From Enterocloster asparagiformis (GTDB taxonomy: Bacteria > Bacillota > Clostridia > Lachnospirales > Lachnospiraceae), in NCBI GenBank assembly GCA_018380885.1, contig JAGZSY010000007.1:62001-126000 (forward strand): a stretch of DNA of 64,000 bases, read 5' to 3'. The translations under genes were made by a program, and so were the position numbers. A model generated the notes under the pieces. It made no database searches. It worked only from the letters and a program-made list of their open reading frames with translations, and was not told the DNA's origin. This document shows, piece after piece, positions 1 through 9,652 of the stretch (within the stretch, counting starts at the first letter, position 1; every line of letters starts with the position of its first letter).

Positions 1-300
1 CCAGGCGGCCTTTCGGGCCAGAGTCCCGTCGTTTCCCCCGTTCTCCCAGTCCGCAATGGTTTTCTCCACCTGGGACAGCTCCCGGTGGGCGCCGGTAAAC
101 ACGGCGACCGCCCCGTTGCCGATGGCCTGGCAGATAAACCGGTGGGCATCCACCTTCTCCCCCACAATGGGAACGAACAGGTCCAGCCCCGCCATATTTC
201 TGGAATCCAGACTGATATTCGCCACAGCCTGGTCCTCGTTTCCGCAGAGAAGGCGGCCATTCGCCGCCTCCACAATCTGTTTTACCCGGATGTTTTCCAT
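1..300 (-). CDS. murF: MurF-type UDP-MurNAc-tripeptide--D-Ala-D-Ala ligase, N-terminal part
   Basis: Only the first 100 codons are inside the window; the gene runs off the left edge. The translation begins MENIRVKQIVEAANGRL and continues with ISLDSRNMAGLDLFVPI and GEKVDAHRFICQAIGNGA, the N-terminal substrate-binding fold shared by MurE and MurF, which holds the UDP-MurNAc-peptide. The ATP-binding centre lies outside. MurF adds D-Ala-D-Ala to the UDP-MurNAc-tripeptide in the cytoplasm. The ATG at 300 starts two bases after the stop of the murE-type gene, so the two are surely co-transcribed. That coupling favours MurF over a second MurE, but the fragment alone cannot exclude a paralogue. Confidence 0.8.
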   Translation of the reverse strand, partial: MENIRVKQIVEAANGRLLCGNEDQAVANISLDSRNMAGLDLFVPIVGEKVDAHRFICQAIGNGAVAVFTGAHRELSQVEKTIADWENGGNDGTLARKAAW

Positions 301-302
301 AA

Positions 303-1799
303 TCAAGCCCTCTCTCCCAGTTTTTCTACCGTCTCCTCGATCACCTCGCGGTCCAGGAAGTGGTGGCGCACGCCGCAGATTTCCTGGTAATCCTCGTGGC
401 CCTTTCCGATAATGGCGATCATGTCCCCGGGTCGGGCGTTCTCAATGCTGTACTCGATGGCCTTGCGGCGGTCCGGAATCTCCACAAAGGCTCCCCCGGT
501 TTTCTCGATGCTGGAGCGGATATCCGCGATGATGTCCTCCGGCTTCTCATAGCGGGAATTGTCCGCCGTCAGGATGCATAGGTCCGCCATGCGGCCCCCG
601 ATCTCGCCCATGGAATACCTGCGGTCCTTGGAGCGGTTGCCGCCGCAGCCAAACACGCACACCAGGCGTTTGGGATGATAGTTGCGCAGGGTGCCCAGCA
701 GGCTCTCCATGCTCACCGCGTTGTGGGCGTAGTCCACCAGCACGGTACAGCGCTTGGAGGTGTGCACAATCTCCATGCGGCCGTTGATGCGGATGTGCTC
801 CAGGGCATGGCACATGCGCTCCTCGTCCAGCCCCATAAAGCTGCAAAGGCTCATAGCCGCCAGGGCGTTGTCCACGTTGAACAGGCCCGGGATACCCAGG
901 CGCACATCCATGGACAGCCGTCCTGTTACGTCGAACTCCGTGCCCACGAAATTTTCCTCCGCCACGTAGCGGACGTTTTTCGCCTCAAAATCAGCGGGCG
1001 TCGCCCCTTCCTCCCAAACCCGATAGGTGTAGAGCCGGCAGGCGGCGTCCTTTACAATCCCCTCGTAGTGCTCATCCCCGCTGTTTACCAGCCCGATCCT
1101 GCACATACTCATCAGCCGCGACTTGTAGTAGAGATACTCCGCAAAGTCCGCGTGCTCGTCGGGGCCGATGTGGTCCGGGGAAATGTTGGTAAACAGGCCA
1201 TAGTCAAAGAACAGGCCGTCGGTCCGGTGCATCTTGATGCCCTGGGAGGACACCTCCATGATCATATACTCGCAGCCAGCCTCCACCATATCCGCAAAGG
1301 CCTGGTGCAGCTGATAGGACTCCGGCGTGGTGTTTAAGTTGGGCGTCACCCTGTCTCCGATCACGGTGCCGTTGGTGCCGATCATGCCCACCTTTTTCCC
1401 CGCCGCCTCCAGTATGGCCTTGATCATATGGGTGGTGGTGGTCTTTCCTTTTGTCCCCGTAACGCCTACGGTGACCATCTTTTTCGCCGGATGGCCGAAC
1501 CGGGCGGCGGAAAGCAGCGCCAGCGCGCGGCGACCGTCCTGTACGCGGATCACCGTGGCCTGGGGATCAACAGCTTTGAGCAGCTCCTCCAGGGGGCGCT
1601 CGATTACAATGACCTTAACCCCCGCTTCCTCCACCTGCGGAATAAACAGGTGGGAGTCCACGCGGGTTCCCGTCATGCACACGAACACGTCCCCCTCCTT
1701 CGCTTTTCTGGAGTCATAGGAGACGTCCCATACCTGCGCATCCAGGCTGCCCTGCAGCAGCTCGTAATCCAGTCCTTCCAGCCAATCTCTCAATACCAT
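303..1799 (-). CDS. murE: MurE-type UDP-MurNAc-tripeptide ligase
   Basis: Cytoplasmic ATP-dependent Mur ligase of 498 residues that adds the third stem-peptide amino acid to UDP-MurNAc-dipeptide. Visible are the N-terminal substrate domain (DVSYDSRKAKEGDVFVCM), the P-loop GVTGTKGKTTTTHM near residue 115, MEVSSQGIKMHRTDG, the YYKSRLM segment expected to hold the carbamylated lysine, DYAHNAVSMESLL, and TADNSRYEKPEDI in the C-terminal domain. The ATG at 1799 is preferred over one at 1844 because GAGG lies about nine bases upstream. Two motif changes stand out: SSQ where many MurE have SSH, and DNSR where meso-diaminopimelate-adding enzymes usually have DNPR. The retained arginine fits diaminopimelate, but the added amino acid is not certain. 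Downstream murF starts two bases later. Confidence 0.85.
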   Translation of the reverse strand: MVLRDWLEGLDYELLQGSLDAQVWDVSYDSRKAKEGDVFVCMTGTRVDSHLFIPQVEEAGVKVIVIERPLEELLKAVDPQATVIRVQDGRRALALLSAARFGHPAKKMVTVGVTGTKGKTTTTHMIKAILEAAGKKVGMIGTNGTVIGDRVTPNLNTTPESYQLHQAFADMVEAGCEYMIMEVSSQGIKMHRTDGLFFDYGLFTNISPDHIGPDEHADFAEYLYYKSRLMSMCRIGLVNSGDEHYEGIVKDAACRLYTYRVWEEGATPADFEAKNVRYVAEENFVGTEFDVTGRLSMDVRLGIPGLFNVDNALAAMSLCSFMGLDEERMCHALEHIRINGRMEIVHTSKRCTVLVDYAHNAVSMESLLGTLRNYHPKRLVCVFGCGGNRSKDRRYSMGEIGGRMADLCILTADNSRYEKPEDIIADIRSSIEKTGGAFVEIPDRRKAIEYSIENARPGDMIAIIGKGHEDYQEICGVRHHFLDREVIEETVEKLGERA

Positions 1800-1879
1800 A
1801 CGGAATGTCCTCTTTTCTTCGAAATCATCGGGGATTGGCCCCATACGGGGCCTGCGCTCCCCAACCGCGCATTTTATCC

Positions 1880-3550
1880 TTAAAACAGTCCGGTGATCTT
1901 GCCGTTTTCGTCCACGTCGATGCCCTCGGCGGCCGGTCTCTTGGGCAGTCCCGGCATGGTCATGATGGAGCCGGTGAGCGCCACCACAAAGCCGGCGCCC
2001 GCTGAAACGTAGGCGTCCCGCACATTGATTTTAAAGCCGGTGGGCCTGCCAAGCTTTGTCTGATCGTCGGACAGAGAGTACTGGGTTTTGGCCATGCACA
2101 CCGGCAGATTTCCGTAGCCCATCTCCGTGATGCGCTTCAGCGCCTTCTCAGCTGCGGGCGCGTAGGTCACGCCGTCCGCCCCGTAAATCTCTCCGGCGAT
2201 GGTGGCGATCTTATCCTTCAGGCTCATCTCATCCGGATAGAGCACCTTGAAATTGCTCTGCTTCTTCTCCAGGGTTTCCAGCACCTTCTCAGCCAGAGCG
2301 ATGCCGCCCTCCCCGCCCTTGGCCCAGACCTCGCTCAGAGCAAACTCACAGCCCATCTGCTCGCAGAAATGTTTAATATAAGCATATTCCGCCTCAGTGT
2401 CGGAGGTGAAGGAATTCAACGTCACAACCACCGGAACGCCGAATTTCTGGATGTTCTCGATGTGCTTTTCCAGGTTGACGATGCCGCGCTTTAAGGCTTC
2501 CAGGTTCTCGGTGGAGAGCTGGTCCTTGGGCACGCCGCCGTTGTACTTGAGGGCGCGCACCGTGGCCACCAGCACCACCGCGTCGGGCTTCAGCCCTGCC
2601 ATGCGGCACTTGATGTCCAAAAACTTCTCAGCGCCCAGATCCGCGCCGAAGCCGGCCTCCGTCACCACCACGTCCGCCAGCTTCAGGGCTGTCCGCGTGG
2701 CGCGGACGCTGTTGCAGCCGTGGGCGATATTGGCAAAAGGTCCGCCGTGCACCAGCACCCCAGTGTGCTCCAGGGTCTGGATCAGATTTGGCTTTAAGGC
2801 GTCCTTTAACAGCGCCGCCATGGAGCCCACCGCGTGCAGGTCCGCCGCGGTCACCGGCTCGCCGGCAAAGTTATAAGCCACAATCACCCGCCCCAGACGC
2901 TCCTTTAAGTCCTTCATATCCGCAGCAAGACAGAGGATCGCCATGATCTCAGAGGCTACGGTGATCACAAAGTGGTCCTCGCGCACCATGCCGTCCGCCT
3001 TGGCGCCCAGGCCGATCACCACATTTCGCAGAGCCCGGTCGTTCATATCCTCACAGCGCTTCCACTGCACCTGGCGGGGATCGATGCCCAGAGCGTTGCC
3101 CTGCTGGATGTGGTTGTCCAGCAGCGCCGCCAGCAGGTTGTTGGCGGAGGTGATGGCATGGAAATCGCCGGTAAAGTGCAGATTTAAATCCTCCATGGGG
3201 ACCACCTGGGCGTACCCGCCGCCGGCCGCTCCCCCCTTGATGCCGAAGCACGGCCCCAGAGACGGCTCGCGCAGGGCGATAATAGCGCTTTTCTTCATCA
3301 CGCCGAAGGCCTCGCCAAGGCCCACTGTGGTGGTGGTTTTACCCTCGCCGGCAGGCGTGGGGTTGATGGCCGTCACCAGCACCAGCTTGCCGTCGGGCCG
3401 GTCCTTCACCTGATCCCAAAGGTCGTCGGTGAGCTTGGCCTTGTACTTGCCGTAAAGCTCCAGATCGTCCTCCCCTATGCCGTAGGCCGCTGCCACCTCT
3501 TTGATGGGAAGCATCTGCGCTTCCTGTGCAATCTCAATGTCTGACTTCAT
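1880..3550 (-). CDS. fhs: Formate--tetrahydrofolate ligase
   Basis: Makes 10-formyl-tetrahydrofolate from formate, ATP and tetrahydrofolate, the entry of formate into one-carbon metabolism and, in acetogens, into the methyl branch of the Wood-Ljungdahl pathway. The 556-residue length is typical. Diagnostic stretches are [20 protein letters not shown] near residue 65 (ATP site), [36 protein letters not shown]-like [20 protein letters not shown], and a C-terminal [18 protein letters not shown]. The ATG at 3550 has an AGGAGG about eight bases upstream. It follows ftsK by 37 bases on the same strand and precedes the murE-type gene, so transcription from the ftsK promoter could cover it. Presence of fhs alone does not show acetogenesis, because purine synthesis also uses it. 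Confidence 0.97.
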   Translation of the reverse strand: MKSDIEIAQEAQMLPIKEVAAAYGIGEDDLELYGKYKAKLTDDLWDQVKDRPDGKLVLVTAINPTPAGEGKTTTTVGLGEAFGVMKKSAIIALREPSLGPCFGIKGGAAGGGYAQVVPMEDLNLHFTGDFHAITSANNLLAALLDNHIQQGNALGIDPRQVQWKRCEDMNDRALRNVVIGLGAKADGMVREDHFVITVASEIMAILCLAADMKDLKERLGRVIVAYNFAGEPVTAADLHAVGSMAALLKDALKPNLIQTLEHTGVLVHGGPFANIAHGCNSVRATRTALKLADVVVTEAGFGADLGAEKFLDIKCRMAGLKPDAVVLVATVRALKYNGGVPKDQLSTENLEALKRGIVNLEKHIENIQKFGVPVVVTLNSFTSDTEAEYAYIKHFCEQMGCEFALSEVWAKGGEGGIALAEKVLETLEKKQSNFKVLYPDEMSLKDKIATIAGEIYGADGVTYAPAAEKALKRITEMGYGNLPVCMAKTQYSLSDDQTKLGRPTGFKINVRDAYVSAGAGFVVALTGSIMTMPGLPKRPAAEGIDVDENGKITGLF

Positions 3551-3587
3551 GCCGCTTATCCTCCTTATGTTTGTGTTGCTGATGGAT

Positions 3588-6500
3588 TTATCTTCCCTGC
3601 TCCAGGAATTCCTGGAACTCCTCAGGACTCATCAATACTTTTCTGGGCTTGGTGCCCTCCTCCTCGCCCACCACGCCGGCCTCGGCCAGCTGGTCCATAA
3701 TGCGGGCCGCACGGTTGAAGCCGATCTTGAACATGCGCTGCAGCATACCGATGGACGCCTTCTCCTTGTCGATGATCAACTGCCCGGCCTGGGTGAAATA
3801 CTCATCCCGCCCGTCGTCGCCCCTGCCCCCCGCGCTCTCCGCCGCGGGAGTCGCGATGCGGTTCTCCACATCCGGGCTGTACTGGGCCGTCAGCCCCTGC
3901 TCGGTGAGGAATTCCACCACCCGCCCCACCTCCTCGTCGGACACAAATGCGCCCTGCACGCGCTGTGGTTTGGGGAAGCCCGCCGGGTAGAACAGCATGT
4001 CGCCCTTACCCAAAAGCTTCTCGGCCCCGTTCATATCGATAATGGTCCTGGAGTCCACACCCGAGGACACGGAAAATGCAATTCTTGACGGCACGTTGGC
4101 CTTGATCAGGCCGGTGATTACGTTCACGGAGGGCCGCTGGGTGGCGATCACCAGATGGATTCCCGCGGCTCTGGCCAGCTGGGCCAGACGGCAGATGGAT
4201 TCCTCCACCTCCCCGGGTGCCACCATCATAAGATCCGCCAGCTCGTCGATGATAATCACGATCTGCGGGAGCTTTGACGGCTTGTTTTCGCCCTCCACAT
4301 CCTTTAGCTTCTCCACGCGGTCGTTGTAGCCCTTCAGATCGCGGACATTGCAGGAGGCGAACTTTTTGTAGCGGTCCTCCATCTCGGCCACCGCCCAGTT
4401 CAGGGCGCCGGAGGCCTTTTTCGGGTCCGTCACCACCGGGATCAGCAGATGGGGAATGCCGTTGTAAACGCTCAGCTCCACCACCTTGGGGTCCACCATG
4501 ATCAGCTTCACATCCTCAGGCTTGGACTTGAAAATAATGCTCATGATCAGCGTGTTGATACACACGGATTTACCTGATCCGGTGGCGCCCGCGATCAGGA
4601 GGTGAGGCATCTTGCCGATGTCCGTCACCACCACCTGCCCGCCGATATCCTTGCCCACCGCAAAGGCCAGGCGGGACTTGTGGTTCTGGAAGCTGTCGCT
4701 TTCCAGCAGCTCGCGCAGATAGACCACGTTATTTTCCTTGTTCGGCACCTCGATGCCCACGGCGGATTTACCGGGTATGGGCGCCTCGATGCGGATATCC
4801 GCGGCCGCCAGGTTCAGCTTGATGTCGTCCGTCAGACCCACGATCTTGCTGACCTTCACGCCCTGCTCGGGCAGCAGCTCATAGCGGGTAACCGCCGGAC
4901 CGCAGCTGATATTGGTCACCGTCACCCCGACGCCGAAATTGCGCAGGGTCTGCTGCAGCTTGATGGCCGTTGCCTTGTACTCGTTCTGGGAAAACGCGCC
5001 CGCGTTCCGGTTTCCGCGCTTTAACAGGGTGGTGGGCGGGAAAATGTACTCCTTCTGCACCACCACCTCCTCCTTGCGTATCTCCTCGGCCACCTGGACC
5101 TTGGCGCTGGCCTCGGCAGCCTGCTGGCGGCTCTTCTCAAGCTTCTTCTGCAGCAGCTCCGTCTCCGTCTCGATCACCTTGCCCGCGGCCGTCACCACCC
5201 GCTTGGGCTCCTCGGGCACGAAGATGCTGTCGTAATTCAGCCCCTGTTCCGAAGCGTCCGCTCCGTAGTCGTCCTCCTGAACCGACAGCCCGTCCGCCGG
5301 TTCCGCAAAGCTCCAGGGCACACTGTCCTCACCGGCCGCTTCCACGGTCGCAGGGGCAGACTCCTCCTCGTAGACCGCTTCCTCAGGCGCCTGCCCCGCA
5401 TAAAACGCTTCCTCCGCGGGCCGGGGCGCATCCAGGCTCACCCTGGCTGCAGTCTCCTCAAAGGGAGGCATATCCTCCTCAAAAGGCGCCTCCTCAGAGA
5501 TGTCCCGCAGAAAGTCCGGCTTAGGCGCCGCATCCGCCGTATTCACCGTCTGTTTTCCGTAGCCGTCCTCCACAAACTCCATCTCACCCAGGGTTCTGTG
5601 GTCTCTGGGAAGCCGGATCGCCTCCTCCCCGTCCTCCCTATGTATCATGTAAGCGTCCGCCGGCCCCCTCTCGGCCGCGGCCATCCGTTCTTTTCCAGCG
5701 GACTTTGCCGCGGCCTTCTGATGGCGCTCGATGGAGTCCGCCAAAACCGCCACGTCATCCGTATCGCAGGGCTGCTCCTGGTCCGCCTCCTCATAGTCCG
5801 GGGGCAGGTTGATCCGCCCGCTGAATACGTCCGCAGCGGCGGCCGGAACCGTTCTCCCGGCCGCGGGCTCAAATCCGCCGTTCTCTGGCTCCCCGTACTC
5901 GTCCGGCATAATATCCGGCAGTTCCCTGGGATCGGTCAGTCTGGTGGCCTCCAGGTTCACGCCCCGCACCGTCTGCTCTTCCCGCTCCTGCCTGCGCTCC
6001 TCCTGCCGTCTGGCGTGAAGCTCCCGCCTGCGCTCCATATCTTCCCTGGCATAGTGATAGGCCTTGTCCCCGCCGGAGCGGACCACGGAGACAAAGGACT
6101 TCTCCGTGATGCAGACCGCGCAGATGATCAGCACCACCAGGAGCACCAGATAAGCCCCTGCCCTGCCCAGGGCCACGATCAGCACGGAGGTGAGCACGCC
6201 GCCCAGCCATCCGCCGCCCCGGCCGGTGTCCGCGGACTGCTTGTAATACTCCATCCATTTTGCCCCCTCGGGCGCGGAGCCGAACATGAGCTGCAGCAGC
6301 CCGCAGACCGTGATCACGGCCAGGATCACAGCGCCCAGCTTCAGCGCCGCATGGATATTTCCCTCGTTTGACATGTGAAAGCATGTCCCCACAAACAGTA
6401 AAATGGGCACCAGAAAGCCCACCATGCCGAAAACGCCCAGCTGCGCCCTGCGCAGGGCCTCTCCCACCACGCCGCATAGCCGGAAATTGCTGAGAAACAA

Positions 6501-6692
6501 CAGCACTGCAACAGCAAAAGAGCAGATGATGACAACTTCTGCTCTCAAAAATCCCATATCCTGTTCTGTATTCGCTGATTTACTCTGGCTCCTCTTTGCC
6601 CCGGAACCGCCCTTCCTGGACGTTCCCGCGCCTCTTGTGCTTTTCCCCGTATTCTTTGGTGTGTTCTGCCTTTTACGATTTGCTTCAGCCAC
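3588..6692 (-). CDS. ftsK: DNA translocase FtsK/SpoIIIE
   Basis: Septum-anchored hexameric ATPase that pumps chromosomal DNA during division or sporulation. The order is: a basic N-terminal tail (about 1-45), four or five membrane helices (about 48-195), a long charged linker (about 200-560) rich in Glu, Ala and Pro, the alpha/beta motor with Walker A GATGSGKS near residue 700 and Walker [12 protein letters not shown] near 815, and a winged-helix gamma domain at the C-terminus ([20 protein letters not shown]) that reads KOPS/SRS-type sites. At 1034 residues it is longer than SpoIIIE of Bacillus (about 790), and the surplus is in the linker. The start is GTG at 6692, with GGGAGG nine bases upstream. 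The tepA-type gene lies just upstream, an arrangement also found in Bacillus. Confidence 0.95.
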   Translation of the reverse strand: MAEANRKRQNTPKNTGKSTRGAGTSRKGGSGAKRSQSKSANTEQDMGFLRAEVVIICSFAVAVLLFLSNFRLCGVVGEALRRAQLGVFGMVGFLVPILLFVGTCFHMSNEGNIHAALKLGAVILAVITVCGLLQLMFGSAPEGAKWMEYYKQSADTGRGGGWLGGVLTSVLIVALGRAGAYLVLLVVLIICAVCITEKSFVSVVRSGGDKAYHYAREDMERRRELHARRQEERRQEREEQTVRGVNLEATRLTDPRELPDIMPDEYGEPENGGFEPAAGRTVPAAAADVFSGRINLPPDYEEADQEQPCDTDDVAVLADSIERHQKAAAKSAGKERMAAAERGPADAYMIHREDGEEAIRLPRDHRTLGEMEFVEDGYGKQTVNTADAAPKPDFLRDISEEAPFEEDMPPFEETAARVSLDAPRPAEEAFYAGQAPEEAVYEEESAPATVEAAGEDSVPWSFAEPADGLSVQEDDYGADASEQGLNYDSIFVPEEPKRVVTAAGKVIETETELLQKKLEKSRQQAAEASAKVQVAEEIRKEEVVVQKEYIFPPTTLLKRGNRNAGAFSQNEYKATAIKLQQTLRNFGVGVTVTNISCGPAVTRYELLPEQGVKVSKIVGLTDDIKLNLAAADIRIEAPIPGKSAVGIEVPNKENNVVYLRELLESDSFQNHKSRLAFAVGKDIGGQVVVTDIGKMPHLLIAGATGSGKSVCINTLIMSIIFKSKPEDVKLIMVDPKVVELSVYNGIPHLLIPVVTDPKKASGALNWAVAEMEDRYKKFASCNVRDLKGYNDRVEKLKDVEGENKPSKLPQIVIIIDELADLMMVAPGEVEESICRLAQLARAAGIHLVIATQRPSVNVITGLIKANVPSRIAFSVSSGVDSRTIIDMNGAEKLLGKGDMLFYPAGFPKPQRVQGAFVSDEEVGRVVEFLTEQGLTAQYSPDVENRIATPAAESAGGRGDDGRDEYFTQAGQLIIDKEKASIGMLQRMFKIGFNRAARIMDQLAEAGVVGEEEGTKPRKVLMSPEEFQEFLEQGR

Positions 6693-6751
6693 GAAATCAG
6701 CCTCCCGTCATTCTATACACGTCTGTCCGGGCATAAGCCCAGTTAGTATAT

Positions 6752-6780
6752 AGTATACAAAAAAATCCGGGGAAATGCAA
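6752..6780 (-). promoter_or_regulatory. Sigma-A-type promoter of ftsK
   Basis: On the minus strand TTGCAT (6775-6780) and TATACT (6752-6757) are separated by exactly 17 bases. The start of ftsK is 60 bases downstream of the -10 box. It shows that ftsK can be transcribed separately from the upstream tepA-type gene. Confidence 0.7.
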
Positions 6781-6791
6781 CGCCAAGGCGT

Positions 6792-7550
6792 TTAATTTTT
6801 CGCATCGATCATCTGGTACAGCTTGCGCAGGGCTTCCTTGATTCCTCCCACCTCGTCGATGAGCCCGGCTTCCACAGTCTCTTCCCCCACCAGCACGGTG
6901 CCCAGATCCCGGGTGAGCATCTCGGTGTTGTGCATGAGTTCTTTCAGCTGATCGTAGGCTATGCGGGCGTGGCTCTCCACGAAATTCAGAATCCGGTCCT
7001 CGATCATGGCAAAATATTCATAGGTCTGGGAGCTGCCGATCACCATGCCGGACATGCGCACGGGATGAATCATCATGGTTCCCGAGGGCACAATAAAGGA
7101 GTAGTCGGTGGAGACTGCCAGGGGCACTCCGATGGAATGGCTTCCGCCCAGCACCAGGGAAACAGTGGGCATGGACAGAGAGGCGATCATCTCCGCGATA
7201 GCCAGCCCCGCGTCCACATCCCCGCCCGAGGTGTTGAGCAGCACCAGCAGGCCGTCCACAGTGTCGTCGTCCTCGATCTGGGCCAGCTGAGGCAGCACGT
7301 GGTCGTACTTGGTGGCCTTGCTGTTGCCGGACAGGTTCTCGTGGCCTTCCACCTCGCCGATGATGGTGATCAGGTGGATTTTCCGGTGCTTCCTGTTCTC
7401 CTCCAGGGTCATCTGGCCGTACTCCTCCAGCTTTTCGTTCTCCCTTGCCTCGATGTCCTTCTCGTCCTTCTTCTCCTGTGTATTGTCCTGTCCGGCATAG
7501 CTCTCCACACCGGTGCTTTTCTTTTTATTTTTGTTCTTTTCCTGCGCCAT
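6792..7550 (-). CDS. tepA: ClpP-like serine protease, TepA family
   Basis: 252-residue member of the ClpP/crotonase fold, in the branch called translocation-enhancing protein TepA/YmfB. The first 50 residues are highly charged and lysine-rich. The protease domain follows: ITIIGEVEGHE, LLNTSGGDVDAGLAIAEMI, then SLVLGGSHSIGVPLAVS carrying the serine, and TMMIHPVRMSG carrying the histidine. It is predicted to be cytosolic, as there is no signal peptide. In Bacillus the gene also neighbours spoIIIE; the Bacillus protein was linked to protein export, but its true substrates are not settled. The ATG at 7550 has a GGAAG-type ribosome site upstream. Confidence in the family is high and in the exact role low. 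Confidence 0.88.
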   Translation of the reverse strand: MAQEKNKNKKKSTGVESYAGQDNTQEKKDEKDIEARENEKLEEYGQMTLEENRKHRKIHLITIIGEVEGHENLSGNSKATKYDHVLPQLAQIEDDDTVDGLLVLLNTSGGDVDAGLAIAEMIASLSMPTVSLVLGGSHSIGVPLAVSTDYSFIVPSGTMMIHPVRMSGMVIGSSQTYEYFAMIEDRILNFVESHARIAYDQLKELMHNTEMLTRDLGTVLVGEETVEAGLIDEVGGIKEALRKLYQMIDAKN

Positions 7551-7719
7551 GGCCTTATCTTCCTTTCCTCATTCTGCCGCTGCAGATTTTTCGATTCACA
7601 GCTGCAGCCGTTCAGGAAATAGTCTGTGCCGGGCGCGGAAAAATATGCATGGGCCAGATATGCAAGGGCCGCAAGCGTCAACATTCGCCCAAAGGCTGCG
7701 CCATCGGCCCATTGTATTC

Positions 7720-7755
7720 AAAAAAGACCGGGCAAAGCGCCCGGCCTTTCTCAAA
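7720..7755 (-). terminator. Intrinsic terminator of the NlpC/P60 gene
   Basis: On the minus strand CCGGGC, a five-base loop and GCCCGG (7728-7744) are followed by TCTTTTTT. It sits 37 bases beyond the stop at 7781 and isolates the wall hydrolase from the tepA-type gene. Confidence 0.85.
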
Positions 7756-7780
7756 AAATATTTTACATATTTAAAATTCA

Positions 7781-9430
7781 TCAGTCGCCCAGCACGTTGC
7801 GGATCGCAACGGGCGTGCGGTAATTCCAGGTGGAAATCTTGATGCCGCTCTTCCTGCTGGCCGCATGTACGATCTGTCCGTTGCCGATGTACATGGCCAC
7901 GTGGTTGATCGTGCCGCCGCTGTTGGCGTAAAAGATCAGATCGCCGGGACGCATCTCGCTGGACTTCACCGGCTTGCCCATCTTGGCCTGCGCGCCGGAG
8001 TAGTGCGGCAGGGACACGCCGAACTGCCTCATAACCTGCATGGTAAAGCCGGAGCAATCCGCGCCCTTGGTCAGGCTGGTGCCGCCCCAGACATAGGGGT
8101 TGCCCACAAACTGGAGCGCATAGTTGACCACCTTGGAGCGCCTGGACGCCGCCGCGTTGGCTGCTTCCTCAGCCGGTGAGAACTTGATGGCCTCGTTTAG
8201 CGCATAGCGCACCTCCACGTTGTTGTCCCGGGTGGAGATATAGGCCTTGTCGCCCTCTGAGCCGTCCTCCTCATCCACGGAATCCAGCTCAATCTGCACC
8301 CAGCCGTCCAGCTGTGCCAGCACCGGGTAGCGCTCGTCCTTTACGATCTGGGTCCAGATTTTGGCGTCGGTGCTGGGCTCCGTGCGGACATTGAGCACAT
8401 CCGTGTTGATCACGGCCCTCAAGGTCGCCGTCTGCATAGCGATATCCTTTGCCTCCTGGCCGGTGGCCGTGTACTGCGGATCAGCCGTGATATAGCCGGT
8501 GATAGGGCCGGATTTGATCTTGTACCAGCCGTCCAGGGTTTCCAGGATTTCTCCGGCGGCCTTGCTGGTCATCTTGCCGATGATCTTGCCGTCCGACTTG
8601 GGCTCGGCCCGGACGTTTAAGTAATTGTTCACCTTGGAGATCACCAGATTGTCGTACTGGTTGATGGCCATGGCCTTCATATCCATCTTGCGGCCCTCGT
8701 TCAGGGCGTATTTCACCTGGGCGTAATCGGCGGAAATATAGCCCTCCTCGATCTGAATCCACCCGTCCTGCTGCCCCAGCACCACATAGCGCTCGTTCAG
8801 CAGAGCCTGTCCGATCACATTGTTGGGGTCCAGGGCCGGCTCCTGGCGGATGTTTAAGTTGTCCGTGGTCACAATGGCTCTCAGCTTCACTAGCTCCCTG
8901 GCCTTTGCCTTTGCCTCGTCCCCGGTCAGCAGGTACTGGTTGTTGATATAGCCGTCCACGCCGCCCGAGGTGATGTGGGACCACTCCCCGTCCGTCTCCA
9001 GTATCTCGCAGCCCGCGTCCCCGGACAGCTTACCGATGATCTTGCCGTCTAAGCTGGGCGTCTCGCGGATATTCAGGTAACCGGACACCTGCACGACGCC
9101 TAAGTTCTGGTAGGAATCAACCACCTCGTCCACAGCCGCCTGCCGCTCCTGCCGCTCCTTCTCCTCCTGGGAGAGGGTGGGCTCTGCCGCCGCCTGGGCC
9201 GGGGTGGCTCCCGGCCCCTGGTTCGCTTCCTGGCCGGGATCGCCGGCAGCGCGGCCCGAGGCCGGTTTTTTTAAATTCATCGCCGCCGCGGCCACGATGC
9301 CTATAAGCACCACAGCGCCCAGGATCATCAGAAGATAGCGGGGGTCCCATTTGCGGTTGCGCTTTCTTCTGGCTTTGTTCAACGTCTCCAGATAATCTTT
9401 ATGGTCCAGCATATTTCGACTCGTCTCCAT
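7781..9430 (-). CDS. SH3-domain NlpC/P60 cell wall hydrolase
   Basis: 549-residue membrane-anchored peptidoglycan endopeptidase. A short basic cytoplasmic segment (1-28) is followed by one membrane helix (about 30-52), an Ala/Pro/Gln linker, four bacterial SH3 domains (about 110-170, 185-240, 260-325, 335-405; recurring LNIRxEP or LNVRxEP motifs) that should bind wall peptides, and an NlpC/P60 domain. Catalytic residues are Cys in GADCSGFTMQVM (about 457), His in NHVAMYIG (about 508) and His in IVHAAS (about 521). The family usually cuts D-Glu-diaminopimelate (or similar) bonds. It stands alone, with its own terminator and an upstream palindrome at 9534-9547. Confidence 0.93.
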   Translation of the reverse strand: METSRNMLDHKDYLETLNKARRKRNRKWDPRYLLMILGAVVLIGIVAAAAMNLKKPASGRAAGDPGQEANQGPGATPAQAAAEPTLSQEEKERQERQAAVDEVVDSYQNLGVVQVSGYLNIRETPSLDGKIIGKLSGDAGCEILETDGEWSHITSGGVDGYINNQYLLTGDEAKAKARELVKLRAIVTTDNLNIRQEPALDPNNVIGQALLNERYVVLGQQDGWIQIEEGYISADYAQVKYALNEGRKMDMKAMAINQYDNLVISKVNNYLNVRAEPKSDGKIIGKMTSKAAGEILETLDGWYKIKSGPITGYITADPQYTATGQEAKDIAMQTATLRAVINTDVLNVRTEPSTDAKIWTQIVKDERYPVLAQLDGWVQIELDSVDEEDGSEGDKAYISTRDNNVEVRYALNEAIKFSPAEEAANAAASRRSKVVNYALQFVGNPYVWGGTSLTKGADCSGFTMQVMRQFGVSLPHYSGAQAKMGKPVKSSEMRPGDLIFYANSGGTINHVAMYIGNGQIVHAASRKSGIKISTWNYRTPVAIRNVLGD

Positions 9431-9533
9431 TTTTTATTCTCGCGGGCCGGCGGCCGGTTATTCATTCGGCCCGCAAAGCTGCGTCTGCCCGCGGAGTCAA
9501 ATTCCCCATATATCGTACAAGAAATTCAACATT

Positions 9534-9567
9534 GCCAGTGTACTGGCACATATCAGCAACCAGTATA
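9534..9567 (-). promoter_or_regulatory. Extended -10 promoter and palindromic operator candidate for the NlpC/P60 gene
   Basis: On the minus strand TGGTATACT provides an extended -10 (hexamer 9562-9567) without a clear -35. About 15 bases further on lies the inverted repeat GCCAGT-2-ACTGGC (9534-9547), just past the expected start site. This position would suit a repressor. Its binding protein is unknown. Confidence 0.45.
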
Positions 9568-9630
9568 CCATAAATCCAGCCAAAAAAATGTGAAATCTTT
9601 CTTAAAATTTACCGATAATTCACCGGACCC

Positions 9631-9650
9631 CAGGACCTTGGTCCTGTTTT
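9631..9650 (+). terminator. Hairpin with U-tract in plus orientation
   Basis: CAGGAC-4-GTCCTG (9631-9646) followed by TTTTTT looks like a plus-strand terminator, yet both flanking genes are on the minus strand. It directly abuts the stop of the ABC ATPase gene (9653). It may block antisense transcription or protect the 3' end of the ABC mRNA. Confidence 0.5.
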
Positions 9651-9652
9651 TT

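Noticed and set aside
7409..7684. A 91-codon minus-strand frame beginning with a hydrophobic stretch, partly overlapping the tepA-type start.
   Set aside because: No ribosome binding site is seen, more than half lies over the tepA gene in another frame, and the C-terminal part is an arginine-rich shadow of that gene.
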